Notes under the pieces: model-generated
What the model was told of the DNA's origin: nothing
The model's database searches: none
Seen by the model: the letters and a program-made list of their open reading frames with translations, nothing else
In this document: positions 46,696 to 57,800 of the stretch, piece after piece
Position numbering within the stretch: position 1 is the first letter of the stretch
Layout: each line of letters opens with the position of its first letter
Position numbers and translations under genes: made by a program
Source: Vandiemenella viatica
Lineage: Eukaryota; Arthropoda; Insecta; Orthoptera; Morabidae
Direction of reading: 5' to 3'
Assembly (NCBI GenBank): GCA_031002005.1
Contig: CM061921.1
Location: 144,803,283 to 144,867,282 of the forward strand
DNA: 64,000 bases

Positions 46696-46892
46696 CAGGG
46701 CCAGCGCTAGGAATTTCGGGCCCAGGGTAAAATGGGCGACTTTTTTTTTAAGCTCAACAAACTGGCCGGGCAACAATGGTGGATTTTTTTGGTTCTGAGG
46801 CTGGGGACCCCTGCAGCCGTTGATTGGGGCCCCCGTCAGCCGGCGGGCCCGGGTACATTTGACCCGCTTACCCTCCCCTAACGCCGGCCCTG
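46696..46892. mobile_element. GC-rich hAT MITE with 8-bp target duplication
   Basis: The 197-bp element has ends CAGGGCCAGCGCTAGG and CCTAACGCCGGCCCTG (inverted, two mismatches). The flanking ATTTTGGG is exact at 46688-46695 and 46893-46900. It is much richer in G+C and CpG than the flanks and has no coding potential. The 8-bp duplication and CAGGGC ends place it with hAT-type MITEs moved by a transposase supplied elsewhere. Confidence 0.9.
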
Positions 46893-46984
46893 ATTTTGGG
46901 TAAAATATTTTGGAGATAAAATAGCTCCCCAATATGATCTCTTGTGGAGAAAAGGGGGGAGAGCAGCTCAGGAATAGAAGTAAT

Positions 46985-48010
46985 CAGAATGGATAAAAAT
47001 GACTACAGGTTGGCACATTGGATGTCAGAAGTCTGAATAGGGCTGGTAGATTAGGTATTGGAACAACTTAAGTTCGGTGGCGTTGTGATTAGTGAGAAAA
47101 AAAGGAAGGATGCACAGAATTTCTGGTATTGGTAATATACAATAATTAGCAAACAAGCTGTAAGTGAAGTTACTGGTGTGGGATTGTTATTGGTGTGGGA
47201 TTGTTAATGAAGAAGAGAGTAGGAAATGAGTGAGTGGAACAGTTTAGTAACAGTTTCATGTAGATGAGGATAGAAGTGAACCAAATATGCCAATATCACA
47301 AGAAAATGAAGATGAAATAGAGCAAATGTATGCCATAAATGAAGACTTATTTCAATATGTGAAGGCAGAGGATACTCTAATAGTCATAGGTGACTGGAAT
47401 GCAGCAGTGGGAAAAAGAAAGACAATAATATCATAGGGAATCTCAGATTAGGAGAAAGAAATACACAGGGAACAAAGTTTTTAAAGTTTGCAAAAAATGT
47501 AAACTGATCATATCAAACACCATTTAAAAATTTTGCAACAAAAATTTACTCATGATAATATCCAGGGAATACAGATAGTTATCGTGGTTAAACTGAGAGA
47601 TCCAGAATGCAAGTTCTGTACTGTAAAGCATACCAGCTGATGTGATCTGTGGCCACAATTTGATAACTATGAAATGCACACTGAACTTCAAGAGAACAAG
47701 TAAACATCACAGGCTATATAGCAAACTTTGCAGATAAAGAAAATATGAATCTATGAAATAAGGCTGAAAGAAGCTGTAAAAAGAATACGACACACTAAGG
47801 AGAGAAATAATCAATGTTGGTAAGGAAACTCTGGACATTAATAAAGAAGCTGTTCAAAAAGGTTACATCACAATGGAATTGTTGGGGAACAGTCTAAGGA
47901 AGTTACTGCAGAGGAATAAAAATATTAATGTATATGAAGCAGATAATTGAGGATATAGGTTGATATAGGTTGTAATTTGTACGTTAAGATAAAGATGGTT
48001 CGCTCAAGAT
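46985..48010 (+). mobile_element. LINE endonuclease remnant (RTE/craft-like)
   Basis: Broken frames give 'TLIVIGDWNAAVGKRK' (about 47380-47420) and 'NLRLGERNTQGTKFLKFAK' (about 47440-47495). GDWNAxVG and LGxRNxxGxxLxxFxxxxxL are standard blocks of LINE AP-endonucleases. No RT part follows, so the element is truncated or decayed after the endonuclease. Confidence 0.65.
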
Positions 48011-48214
48011 AAAATGAGATGGAGTATTGTATCAAATCAGTTAGGACACTGATGACAAAAAGTATGCTTTCATTTGGTATTTTTTGAATGTATGGAGGAA
48101 AAAGGAAATTTATTTCTGCAGTATAAAATGTTTCGGTTCAGGGAAGCATGTCAGTTTGATGTGACATATCAAAATGATGCACTAGCCTGATGGGAGGCCC
48201 GATTCAATTTTATA
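48011..48214. other. Nothing recognised
   Basis: Short spacer before the palindrome. Confidence 0.4.
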
Positions 48215-48275
48215 TTAATTACCAGTTGAATGATACCGCCAATGCAACTGTTTAATTTATTTATTGTTGCATCGT

Positions 48276-48307
48276 ACGCGTTTCATCTCTCATCGAGGCA
48301 TCATCAG
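48276..48307 (-). ncRNA. Hammerhead-like motif, left palindrome arm
   Basis: On the minus strand CTGATGA (48301-48307), then a GCCTC / GAGAT stem with loop GATGA, then GAAAC. One stem pair is weakened compared with the right arm copy. Confidence 0.4.
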
Positions 48308-49433
48308 CGATGAATCTGCGTTACAGTTTTATATACATATTTATCCTATTATTACGTAATTATGAGCATGGGATATTTTTTTATAGCTAACAGTTACTAT
48401 TTACATTTGTTAGTATGGTATGCAGCTGCGCATCTCCATTTCCTTAGACGAAGCATGTTTTGCCTGTATCATATTTACACAATTATGCGTTCTCATCATT
48501 CGTCTGTTGGGCCAGCTGGTTTGTTTATTTATTGTCTCTGGTGTGCTTTTGCGTCCTTCGGTTGTCTGCTGTGGCCATCTTGTTTGTATATGACATGTCT
48601 CGTGCCGATAGCGCGAGTTTTGAAAAGTGCGTGTATGCGTGATCTTGTTTGTGTGTTTTTTTTTGTTTTGTATTTATGTGTGGGTTTTATTTTTCAATAC
48701 AGTTTGTGTTTGTTTTGTTTTGTCTGTCGAGTTTGTGTATATTAGATGGAGTAACGTTTTATTTGTGAGTTTTACTTGGTCGTTTGGTACGTGTTTGCCT
48801 TCATTTTTTTGCTTTTTGAATATATACGTTTTCCTGTATAGTGAGTGTGTTGTGTCTGTGGTTGTTTATAGTGAGAATTTGCATATCTGTGTTTATGTTT
48901 GTTTCTATTATGTGTTCGGCGAATGTGGAATGGTTACTGTATTTTAATGCATTAAAATACAGTAACCAATTCCACATTCACCGAACACCTAATAGAAAAT
49001 GACCATTCACCAACAAACATAAACACAGATATGCAAATTCTCACTATAAACAACCACAGACACAACACACTCACTATATAGAAAAACTTATATATTCAAA
49101 AAGCAAAAAATGAAGGCAAACACGTACTAAACGACCAAGTAAACCTCACAAATAAAACGTTACTCCATCTAATATACACAAACTCGACAGACAAAACAAA
49201 ATAAACATAAACTGTATTAAAAAATAAAACCCACACATATATACATCACACATAAATACAAAAAAAAGACACTAACAAGATCATCACGCATACATGCACT
49301 TTTCAAAACTTGCGCTATCGGCATGAAACATGTCAAATACAAACCAGCTGGCCCAACAGACGAATGATGAGAACGCATAAGTGTGTAAATATGATACAGG
49401 CAAAACATGCTTTGTCTAAGGAAACGGAGATGC

Positions 49434-51187
49434 TGTAACACATCTTAGAATTTCGCTTAACGAAATTAGTTGCTAAGATAGCGAGTTCAGTTGAAGTATA
49501 TGGTACCACCCTTTTAAAGTCATTTTTATAGTAAATTTTGATATCATTTCCCAGTAATATGTCCTACATAAACATAAATTCAAGCGTGGACAGTAAATTC
49601 AATAGTTAAATTCATTTAAACAGCTGTTAAGAAACTTAACCTCAGATTTGAATAGGTAGTATTTGTCTTTCATTTAATTTTGCTAAATCAATATATTTCT
49701 TTAGTTAAAAAGATGTTTAGGTAAATAGATAGCCAGAAGATGATTAATTTTGTTGTTAAAAGGTCTTACTTAGAGTTTGAATATGTTTAAAAGTGATTTG
49801 CCGGTTTAGAATTTTATCATGTAATTTTCCACTCTAAAATCGAAATATTCAGTTATTAGAAAACAGTTAAGAAATCAAATGATAGATAGAATGTAGCATA
49901 ATTTTGGTTTAAATAACATAGAAAGTTTCATGCATTCTAAAGATCACTTTTTAAATATAATCTAGTATAACAAGACAGGTGATTAATGGAGAAGTTAGAT
50001 ATTTCAGTCTTATTCGGGGATTCATGAAAAGAAATTATATTGAGATTAAAGTTTATTTAAATATAAAGATTTCTGGAAAAGTTTTATTTCAAGATATTAA
50101 AGCATTTGATTGTAATAAAGCGAAATGGGTTTTGGCGCGAGAAAACGCTTGGACGAGATGATGCGATCATTCGGCATTCGGGAGGAGGAATATTTATAAA
50201 ATTCGTAATAAACCAGGGAATGTACTTAGAGATTCCAAATTTTTACAGTAACAGTTTTTCAATAGGGAAATTTGTTTAGAGTTATTTTCAAGTCAATATT
50301 CTGAATATTTCAAGACATTAAATTTTATTTTCGAGTTTTATACCACTTTCAAAATTAGGTAACATACTTTATTTGATATCGTATAATAGATGAGCAATAG
50401 GAGAATAGAATGACATTTGTTTCAACTTGATAGGAGCAATATTTCGAAAGTTATGGCAATCACATCTTTATGACTCTTTTCTGGCGAAACTATTAAAGTT
50501 ACAAAAAAAATTATAATAACTTAATTTGATGTTTGTAACAATATCTAGCAACTACCAAAATTTCAGAGAGCTAGGATGATTTTTATTGTCATGATCAAAT
50601 TAGATTTCGTAACATTTGTCTGAAACTGATCAGTTATCGGATAAAGTCCATGGGAAAGTCGAGATAAGGAAGTTCCCACGGTCCAAGAAGCGACGATCCT
50701 ATAAATACCCCCTCCAGAACCTACCCTCGCCCCATTCAAGTAGCAGCATTCAGTCGGTATAGAAGCATTATGTAGGAAGGTGGCAAGCTCTGGGCTCGTG
50801 GCGCGGCATACTACAAAGTTATGTAGTATTGGTTGAATTTTGTCATCATGGGTGTAAGTTTATTTTGAAGAACTCATGTAGTTAAGAAATTAGGGGAGCG
50901 TGGGGTTTGGTTATGCTCGAATGGTCGGTCGAGTCTGTGAAATAATTTTGGAGAAGTAGTCTGATTGACTGTGTGGTTTTCTGACTTTGTAAAATTTTAA
51001 GGAATATATTCATCATACCAGAATGGACTAATCATCATTGAACTTTCTCCTTTCCATATTTTCTGGGTTAAAACTACGGTGGCGACTCAGGTAGTAGCTA
51101 ATTCAGAACTGTAACACCTTAGGTATGCACGATCACAGTAGAGATTCATGTTATGCACTCACCCCACTGCAAGCTATGCGTCTTACA
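49434..51187 (+). mobile_element. Solo LTR, copy 1, with 4-bp target duplication
   Basis: The 1754-bp block begins TGTAACACATCTTAGAATTT and ends GCGTCTTACA (TG..CA ends). The target duplication ATGC is exact at 49430-49433 and 51188-51191. A TATA-like CCTATAAATACCCCC is at about 50698. No gag or pol is inside. A second copy with its own different duplication lies at 58231-59988. Solo LTRs arise by recombination between the two LTRs of a full element. The 4-bp duplication fits Gypsy or BEL. Orientation is inferred from the TATA-like box. Confidence 0.9.
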
Positions 51188-51329
51188 ATGCGCAGCTGAA
51201 TACCATACTAACAAATGTAAATAGAAAGTAACTGTTAGCTATAAAAAATATCCCATGTTCATAATTACGTAATAATAGGATAAAAATGTATATAAAACTG
51301 TATATAAAAACTGTAACACAGATTTGTCG

Positions 51330-51360
51330 CTGATGATGCCTCGATGAGAGGTGAAACGCG
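51330..51360 (+). ncRNA. Hammerhead-like motif, right palindrome arm
   Basis: CTGATGA (51330-51336), one extra T, GCCTC loop GATGA GAGGT, GAAA (51353-51356), then CGCGTATGACGC that can form a small hairpin. The core letters are intact but the extra base departs from the classic hammerhead. Confidence 0.45.
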
Positions 51361-51422
51361 TATGACGCAACAATAAATAAATTAAACAGTTGCATTGGAG
51401 GTATCATTCAACTGGTAATTAA

Positions 51423-52074
51423 CTAAGCAACTGTGGAAACATGGCCTGCAACAACATTGCATCAATTTTATATGGTTGGTACACTGCGAAAGCCTCCGTT
51501 CTTTCTTTTCACTGCTCAAACAAATACACATTTTGTTGGAATTTTCAGATTTCAAATAACTTTTCGAACAATGAAATTATGGAACTAGTAGTATCCATGT
51601 TCCAAAGATACATTTCATACATTCATATAGTATACCAAGTAGGTGTGCAATCAGCACTAGCATGGCATCTGGGAAGAAATTGGTTCTCTTCTTGATTAGT
51701 CATAGTTTCTTCCATTTTCTCATTATTGGTGAATAGATGCATGGTTCTTCCATAAAATGGTTGAGTCTCTTCTCCTACCCTTTATGATCTAATATGTTGA
51801 AGTACCCCTTCCCCCTCTCACAAAAAACCAAACATACATCAAACATACCACTGTGATGTGAGGGTTATTTTTTAAATAAATTCTGTTTGTGAAAGAGAGC
51901 ACAATTGCCACACAGCACATGCATGTCTTTTCTCAGCATGCTTTGCATACATTTAGAAGGCATTTGCAGCCATAACGTCTGTATGTGTTCTGAGCTGTTG
52001 AAGTTTATAATGTTTAAGAAAATTGATTCGCTCGTGCATGATAAGCCTCACACAGGCTGACCACCTCTGATTTA
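51423..52074. other. Nothing recognised
   Basis: Spacer between the palindrome and the Tc1 element. Confidence 0.4.
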
Positions 52075-53290
52075 CACTGAAGAGTCAAAGAAACTGATAC
52101 ACCTGCCTAATATCGTGTAGGGCCCTGGCGAGCACGCAGAAGTGGCACGACATGGACTCGACTAATTTCTGCTAATTAGTGCTGGAGGGAATTGTCACCA
52201 TGCATCGTGCAGGGCTGGCCATAAACCCATAAGATTAAGAGGGGGGGGGGGGGGGGAGATTTCTTCTGGACGGCACTTTGCAAGACATCCCAGATATGCT
52301 CAATAATGTTCATGCCTGGGGAGTTTGGTGGCCAGCGGAGGTGTTTAAACTCAGAAGAGTGTTCCTGGACCCACTTTGTAGCAATTCTGGATGTGTGGGG
52401 TGTCGCATTGTCCTGCTGGAATTGCCCAAATCCATCAGAATGCACAATGGACATGAATGGATGCAGGTGATCAGCCAGGATACGTACGTACGTGTCACCT
52501 GTCAGAGTCGTATCTAGACGTATTAGGGGACCTATGTCACTCCAACTGCACACGCCCCATAGCATTACAGAGCCTCCACCAGCATGAATAGTCCCCTGCT
52601 AACATGTAGGGTCCATGAATTCATGAGGTTGTCTCCATATCCGTACACGTCCATCCGCTCGATACAATTGGAAATGAGACTCATCAGACCAGGCAACATG
52701 TTTCCAATCATCAACAGTCCAATGTCGGTGTTAACGGGCCCAGGCAAGGTGTAAAGCTTTGTGTCATGCACTCAGCAAGGGTACATAAGTCGGCCTTCGG
52801 CTCCGAAAGCTCATATCGATGATGTTTTGTTGAATGGTTCGCATACTGACACTTGTTGATGGCCCAGCATTGAAATCCGCTGCAATTTGCGGAAGGGTTG
52901 CACTTCTGTCATATTGAACAATTCTCTTCAGTCGTCGGTCCTGTTCTTGCAAGATCTTTTTCCAGCCGCAGCAATGTCGGAGATTTGATGTTTTTTCGGA
53001 TTCCTGATATTCACAGTGCACTCGTGCAATGGTCGTATGGGAAAATCCCCACCTCATCGCTACCTCGGAGATGCTGTGTCCTATCTCTCGTGTGCCGACT
53101 ATAACACAACGTTCAAACTCAATTAAATCGTGATAACCTGCCGTTGTAGCAGCAGTAACCAAACTAACGCGTGTGCCAGACACCTGTTGTCTTATATAAA
53201 CATTGCCGACCGCAGCACCGTAGTCTGAGTGTTTACATATCTCTGTGTTTGCATACGCATGCCTATACCAGTTTCTTTGGCTCTTCAGTG
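52075..53290 (-). mobile_element. Tc1-type DNA transposon, full length, dead
   Basis: It is about 1216 bp, flanked by TA on both sides (52073-52074 and 53291-53292). Ends are CACTGAAGAGTCAAAGAAAC and the complement of CACTGAAGAGCCAAAGAAAC. The transposase runs on the minus strand from about 53200 to 52150. Full length with one in-frame reading broken by stops. It is known to be an abundant type in locust genomes (from memory, inference). Confidence 0.9.
52176..52763 (-). pseudogene. Tc1 transposase, catalytic DD34E half
   Basis: The frame from 52565 down reads 'GVCSWSDIGPLIRLDTTL', 'IVHSDGFGQFQQDNATPH' (second catalytic Asp) and 'WPPNSPGMNIIEHIWD' (catalytic Glu). The first Asp lies in 'WSDES' near 52677-52697 in a stretch with in-frame stops. 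A G-run at 52238-52256 shifts the extreme C-terminus. Catalytic residues are visible, but the stops and frameshift inactivate it. Confidence 0.85.
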
Positions 53291-53303
53291 TATGATTTAA
53301 CAC
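52764..53303 (-). pseudogene. Tc1 transposase, DNA-binding half
   Basis: A 179-residue frame whose first about 40 residues are read through the terminal repeat and are not part of the protein. The real start is probably near 'GTRVSLVTAATTAGYHDL'. 'IGHSISEVAMRWGFSHTTIA' is the first helix-turn-helix; 'QEQDRRLKRIVQYDRSATLP' to 'RTIQQNI' is the second. It ends at a stop at 52764 (LLSA), where the catalytic half should continue. Confidence 0.85.
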
Positions 53304-53465
53304 AGAATTTGAGGTCCAGACCTTGTATCCAGTGATTTTCCCTTGTTTGCTACTTGGGTTGGTGGTCTGTGGTTCAATGACAGTGAAAAAGTGATAGATG
53401 CATTCATGGATTGGGCTTCTTCACAGGCACAAGTTTTGTTGATGTCAGAATTTAAAAACTAGTTA

Positions 53466-53702
53466 CCGAATGTGGTGGGTGAATGGAAATGCTCTGGCCT
53501 TGCATTTAGGAGGTTGCAGGTTTGAGTCACTGCCCAGCCATGCAAATTTGGGTTTTCCATGGTTTCCGCAAATCACTCTAGATGAATGCTCGGATGGTTC
53601 CTTCAAAAAGGCCACGGCTGAATTTTTTCCCATTCCTTTCCCCTCCCCTCTCCCCCATCCTTTCCCAGCTTTAATGAATTAGTAATTGACATGACATAGA
53701 AC
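53466..53702 (+). mobile_element. SINE, tRNA-derived
   Basis: CGAATGTGGTGGGTGAATGG head, 'aaatgctctggccttgc', GCAGGTTTGAGTC B box, CAGCCATGCAAATTTGGG, TTTTCCATGGTTTCCGC, 'ggccacggctgaatt'. The tail is diverged. Confidence 0.8.
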
Positions 53703-54610
53703 GAGAAACAAAAATATGCCAAAAACTTGTTGAATGGTATGAAAAATGTTCGAAAAAAATTGAAATTATCTAGAAGATTAGATTAAAGTATGTAGAATAT
53801 GGAAATAAATATATTTTAGTTATATTTACAGTATTTTTCTTCTTATTAAAAAAATGGTCCTTATTTAAAAAATAACCCTGCATGTTTTCACCAAAATGTC
53901 TGGTGTATACTTCTCATACCACATTAAAAGAATCTGAACCATACTTCACTGTGTAATAATTTTTGCTGAACACGTAAGTCTCTTTTGTTTACCTTTCGTG
54001 TATTTTTTAATTCCAAATATTAGTGTAATATTGTTTTTGTTTTTTTCCTATCAGTTAATGGTTCATCTGCTCGGGTCAGCACCCATCTTAATACATGATT
54101 ACTATTTAAAACTATATACATACATATTTTAGAACAAATTCTTAAAATGAAGACATAATATATAAAATCATAAAATGTGCAATATTTCTGAATTATTGAT
54201 CTCTTTGTTTCTTACCACCCTTTACACTGACAGATTTAGTTTCTATATTCAGTACACATTAGTAAACAGCCTTTAGTTTAGCCATGTCACGATGGCTTAC
54301 TGTTCTTGTGTCTTAGGTTTAGAAAACAGATTCTATTGCAGTGCACAGGTGCTCCTTGTATACTTTAAAGAATGCGGGTAAAATTTAGATGTACAAAAAT
54401 TTCACTGCCAGAGTTTCTACATGTTTTCTATATGTCTGTCTTATTGACACTGCATTTGGTAATTGATTGTTGCATGCTGTATCCTTAATTTAAAACTCTG
54501 CTCATCTTCTAGATGGAAAAATCACGTATTCGGGCTGATCAAATATGAATTATACTTTTTTAAAGACTTCTTTGTACTAATATATGTATCAAAACAAATA
54601 TAAAACAAAC
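53703..54610. other. Nothing recognised
   Basis: AT-rich with short chance frames only. Confidence 0.4.
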
Positions 54611-54984
54611 AAAAAAAGGATAGGGAAATGAACCACCACTTACCTTAGATGATGGTTTCATGGGGCGAAGACATAAAAATGCACAAGAACAGGAAAAACA
54701 ATGAATATTTTGGGACTTGGCCCTTCATCAACAGGAGAACATTACGGAGGTAGGGCGGTGTGGGAGACCGTCTCACAAAATGACTGTTAGTCAGGAAGAT
54801 GGTGGGGGTAAATTCAAACAGAGGACAAGGAGAGGGGGACAGTGAATTGGGGCTAGTACCTGAGCAATGAAACATGTTGTGAAAATTGCAGAAAAATACA
54901 TTAAAATGTTCAAAACATAAATTTGAGAAAGTAAAAGTAAAAAAAATAAAAAAAATACAATAATAATAAAAATAATTTATGTAG

Positions 54985-55443
54985 TTAAACATAACCTCTG
55001 GTATGTGGTGGTTCAATATAGAAAGTGGGAATGGATAATAGAGTGCTGGAAAAGTACTGATTGGGGTTGAGACCAGGAGGTTGCCTTGTGCCTAGTTTGT
55101 ATTGGTAGGCAAGTTCCCACCTTCTGAGTTCAGAGGAGCTGCTGTTATTTGGGAGGACTCTGATAGCATGGACCATGAAACAAGAATTAAACTTATTAGT
55201 GTCATGGGAGATGGCATGGATAGCTACAGGATGTTTCGGATTCTGAGTGAAAACTGTCTGATGGTGGCCATTCATTCTAAAGGCTAACGGATTGGTCAAA
55301 CCTGTATAGGAAGCCAGGCAGTGTTTGCAGGTTAGCTGGTATATTACGCGGGAGGTTTCACAGGTGGCGTGTCCTATGATAGGAAAGCTCTCGTCAGTGA
55401 TTGGGTTGGTGAAAGTGGTGGAGGCATGGTGTATGTCGCACAT
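54985..55443 (-). pseudogene. Penelope GIY-YIG endonuclease, almost intact
   Basis: A 152-residue frame. 'MCDIHHASTTFTNPITD' is followed by 'VIYQLTCKHCLASYTGLT' (the position of YIG is YTG here), 'FRMNGHHQTV', 'HDTNKFNSCFMVHAIRVL' and 'SELRRWELAYQYKLGTRQP'. A Cys/His pair (CKHC) resembles the zinc-finger-like insert of Penelope endonucleases. Open throughout, but YTG in place of YIG suggests reduced or no activity. Confidence 0.75.
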
Positions 55444-56050
55444 CTTCCAGCAAGGTCTATTGCATGGGAAAGATCCTTGGAGCTGTCTGATGGAACAAGG
55501 AAGACCGGGTTTGTAGACTAGGAGTTGGCTGAGGCTGGGAGGCCTGCTGAATCAAGTTCTGGGAGGGCCAGGGAGGATTTTTGGAAGAATGAATCTCATT
55601 TCTGGGCAGGTTAGTAGGAAATCATAACCTTGCCGAAGGATTCTATTGATAGTTTCAAGGCCAGGGAAGTATTGTCTAACCAGGACTGGACTATGGTTGG
55701 TTTCAGGGGGTTTGGAGCAGTCAATAGGTTGAGCAAATTGCAATGTGACTCATGAAAGTTGCTTGTGAACCAAGCCCACAACCCGAGGTGATGTTTAACT
55801 ATATAGATTCTTTTTATTATTATTGTATTTTTTTGATTTTGTTTACTTTTACTTTCTCAAATTTATGTTATGAACATATTAATGTATTTTTCTGCACTTT
55901 TTGCAACATTTTGCATTGCTCAGGTACTAGCCCCAATTCACTGTCCTCCTCTCCTTGTCCTCTGTTTGAATTTACCCCCACCATCTTCCTGACTAACAGT
56001 CATTTTGTGAGACGGTCTCCCACACCACCCTACCTCCATAATGTTCTCCT

Positions 56051-56082
56051 GTTGACGAAGGGCCAACTCCCGAAATATTCAT
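56051..56082 (+). ncRNA. Hammerhead-like motif, Penelope right arm
   Basis: TTGACGA (56052-56058), extra A, GGG, loop CCAACT, CCC, GAAA (56072-56075), TATTCATTG. The left arm copy (54710-54735, minus) has TTGATGA and AAAA. Stem II is only three pairs. Confidence 0.4.
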
Positions 56083-56173
56083 TGTTTTTCCTGTTCTTGT
56101 TCATTTTTATGTGTTCACCCCATGAAACCATCATCTAAGGTAAGTGGTGGTTCATTTCCCTATCTTTTTTTTT

Positions 56174-56448
56174 GTAAATCCATTTGCTACTTAGCTCCTA
56201 TTGTTTCCTGGTTACCAAGTATAATTTTTTTTCTCCATAGCTTCCACACATATCCACACAGTTTTTTTAAGTCATTCTAAATTTTAAAAAAATTGTTGGA
56301 GAATGAAGCCTTGTATTGCGTCATCATTGAAAAATTTATTTCCCTTACATATTTTTTGAGGGATCTAAAAAATTAGTCACATGGTAACAAATTTGGACTG
56401 TTGGGGGAGGGTGGTTCATTCTAAGCTGTGAAATGTAATCTTTCCATT
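56174..56448. other. Nothing recognised
   Basis: Short spacer. TTTCCATT at 56441-56448 is the target duplication of the next element. Confidence 0.5.
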
Positions 56449-57067
56449 TAGGGATGTAACGGATATCCGCATCCGCAAGTGCGAAACTTTCGCATGAATT
56501 CCTACATCCGCTTTCGCATCTGCATCTGCAATTTTTTAATGTGGACGTATTGCGGATGTTTTGTTTACATTCCAATATGTATTATTATTTTCACTTTATT
56601 CGAGATACTGCCCATCGTAGCTTAGCTAACAAAAAAGTGATTGTTTTCTGACTATCTTGCAATAAAAGTAACAATGAACTAAACGGTGTTATTACCTAAG
56701 CCACGAAATTACTAGTTTAAACTTGCAAGTAAAGTAAAGGTCGGGCTACAATAGACAGCACTGAACCCGCACTGTCACCGACCGACACTTTTCTTATTGT
56801 TGTCGCTCACTCGATTGAAGTGAGTTCAAACGACACCGCACCGTGTGTTGGCAGTCATTAGTTGGATCTAATTTTTGACGGTGCGGACCGGTGTGGGGCT
56901 GGTCAATATGGAGAATCGTATACAAAAAGTTCAGAAATTTCTGGTCCTTTACGACTAAATGTTGTTTTAGCGTTACTGATTGCTTTAGTGAAGCGTCCAT
57001 TTTTTCAGCCTTACTTTAGGTTCATCAGATGTTCGTAAAATGTAGATATAGCCCTTGCATGTTCACA

Positions 57068-57800
57068 TTAACAAATGACATTGCCAGACGTGAAGGTCGA
57101 TTTTAAGGCCTGTAAAAATTGCATTCGAGGCCCGGATTTTGAACCAAGGACCTTCCATACCCGAATCACATGCCGCAAGCATCTGAATTTAGAAGTACTG
57201 AAAAATATGTATTTAATCATATAAAAGATCATTTGTGTTTTGGGATGGCAAAAAAAAAAAAAGCTACAGAAAAAAAATGTTGATTTTATTATGGTTGAAT
57301 ATTTATTTGTCATTACATCCACATTTGTCTCTTGACTCGGATACGGCGTACAATTGGGGTACTGGAAGACCTTTGTTCAAATCCTTGTCTCAGATGCAAG
57401 TTTCATGGGTCTTAAAATTGACAGTCACCTCTGGCAAAGCTTTGATTTTATTAATGCTATGATTCTGGGACGCTCTGTGGTTCGAATTTCACGTTAATCT
57501 GTAGGTCTCCTTTTAAAAATAGGTGACAACGATAGAGGTACACTGCGTGGCTGATAAGAAACTCTGTAACTGAAATTATTATTAATTTACAGAATATTTA
57601 CAGTCTGTATTTAAATTAAAATGTATAATAATCTTATTATTTTTTGTTGAAAAAATGTTGAGTGACTCGAAAGGAACCTGTAACTGCTTTCACGGACCAT
57701 CAAGAGTTCTTTTATCGAAAATCGCAACTCGTAGGTCCTACAAGTTGTACTGTAAATGCGCCACTGGAGCGGTGGGAAGGTGGGTCGCGAGCACGGAACT
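57068..57800. other. hAT interior, unrecognised
   Basis: No transposase frame found. Fragments at 57110-57185 and 57329-57500 look faintly tRNA-like or SINE-like ('tttgttcaaatcc', 'tggttcgaattt') but cannot be assigned. Confidence 0.3.

Larger units (their letters stand above)
48215..51422. repeat. Very long palindrome, arms about 0.73 kb, near-zero spacer
   Basis: The left arm (48215-48949) and right arm (48950-49433 continued at 51192-51422) are reverse complements. The centre is the perfect GTTACTGTATTTTAATGCAT turning point between 48949 and 48950. The outer ends are TTAATTACCAGTTGAATGAT and its complement ending 51422. The right arm is interrupted by a solo LTR. The right arm also lacks about 56 bp present at about 48519-48575 and has a small insertion near 48990. 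Outer parts of both arms carry a hammerhead-like motif and a Penelope-type tail, so I read it as two Penelope-type ends joined head to head. The frames at 48362-48947 are by-products. Confidence 0.85.
54611..56173 (-). mobile_element. Penelope-like element with inverted about 390-bp ends
   Basis: The left arm (54611-55002) and right arm (55779-56173) are inverted copies sharing outer ends AAAGGATAGGGAAATGAACC. Between them the minus strand carries a GIY-YIG domain and linker. Penelope elements often have such terminal inverted organisation with tail sequence at both sides. The arms each translate to a near-identical by-product peptide, which shows how similar they are. The RT is lost. Confidence 0.85.

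Noticed and set aside
48362..48947. Overlapping long frames rich in Cys, Phe and Val, looking like membrane proteins
   Set aside because: They lie wholly in the left arm of the palindrome, are T-rich by composition, and the mirrored frames in the right arm are broken. No family motif.
54645..56138. Two nearly identical proteins of 123 and 128 residues on opposite strands
   Set aside because: They are translations of the two inverted Penelope arms, AT-rich and non-coding; their similarity reflects the inverted repeat.
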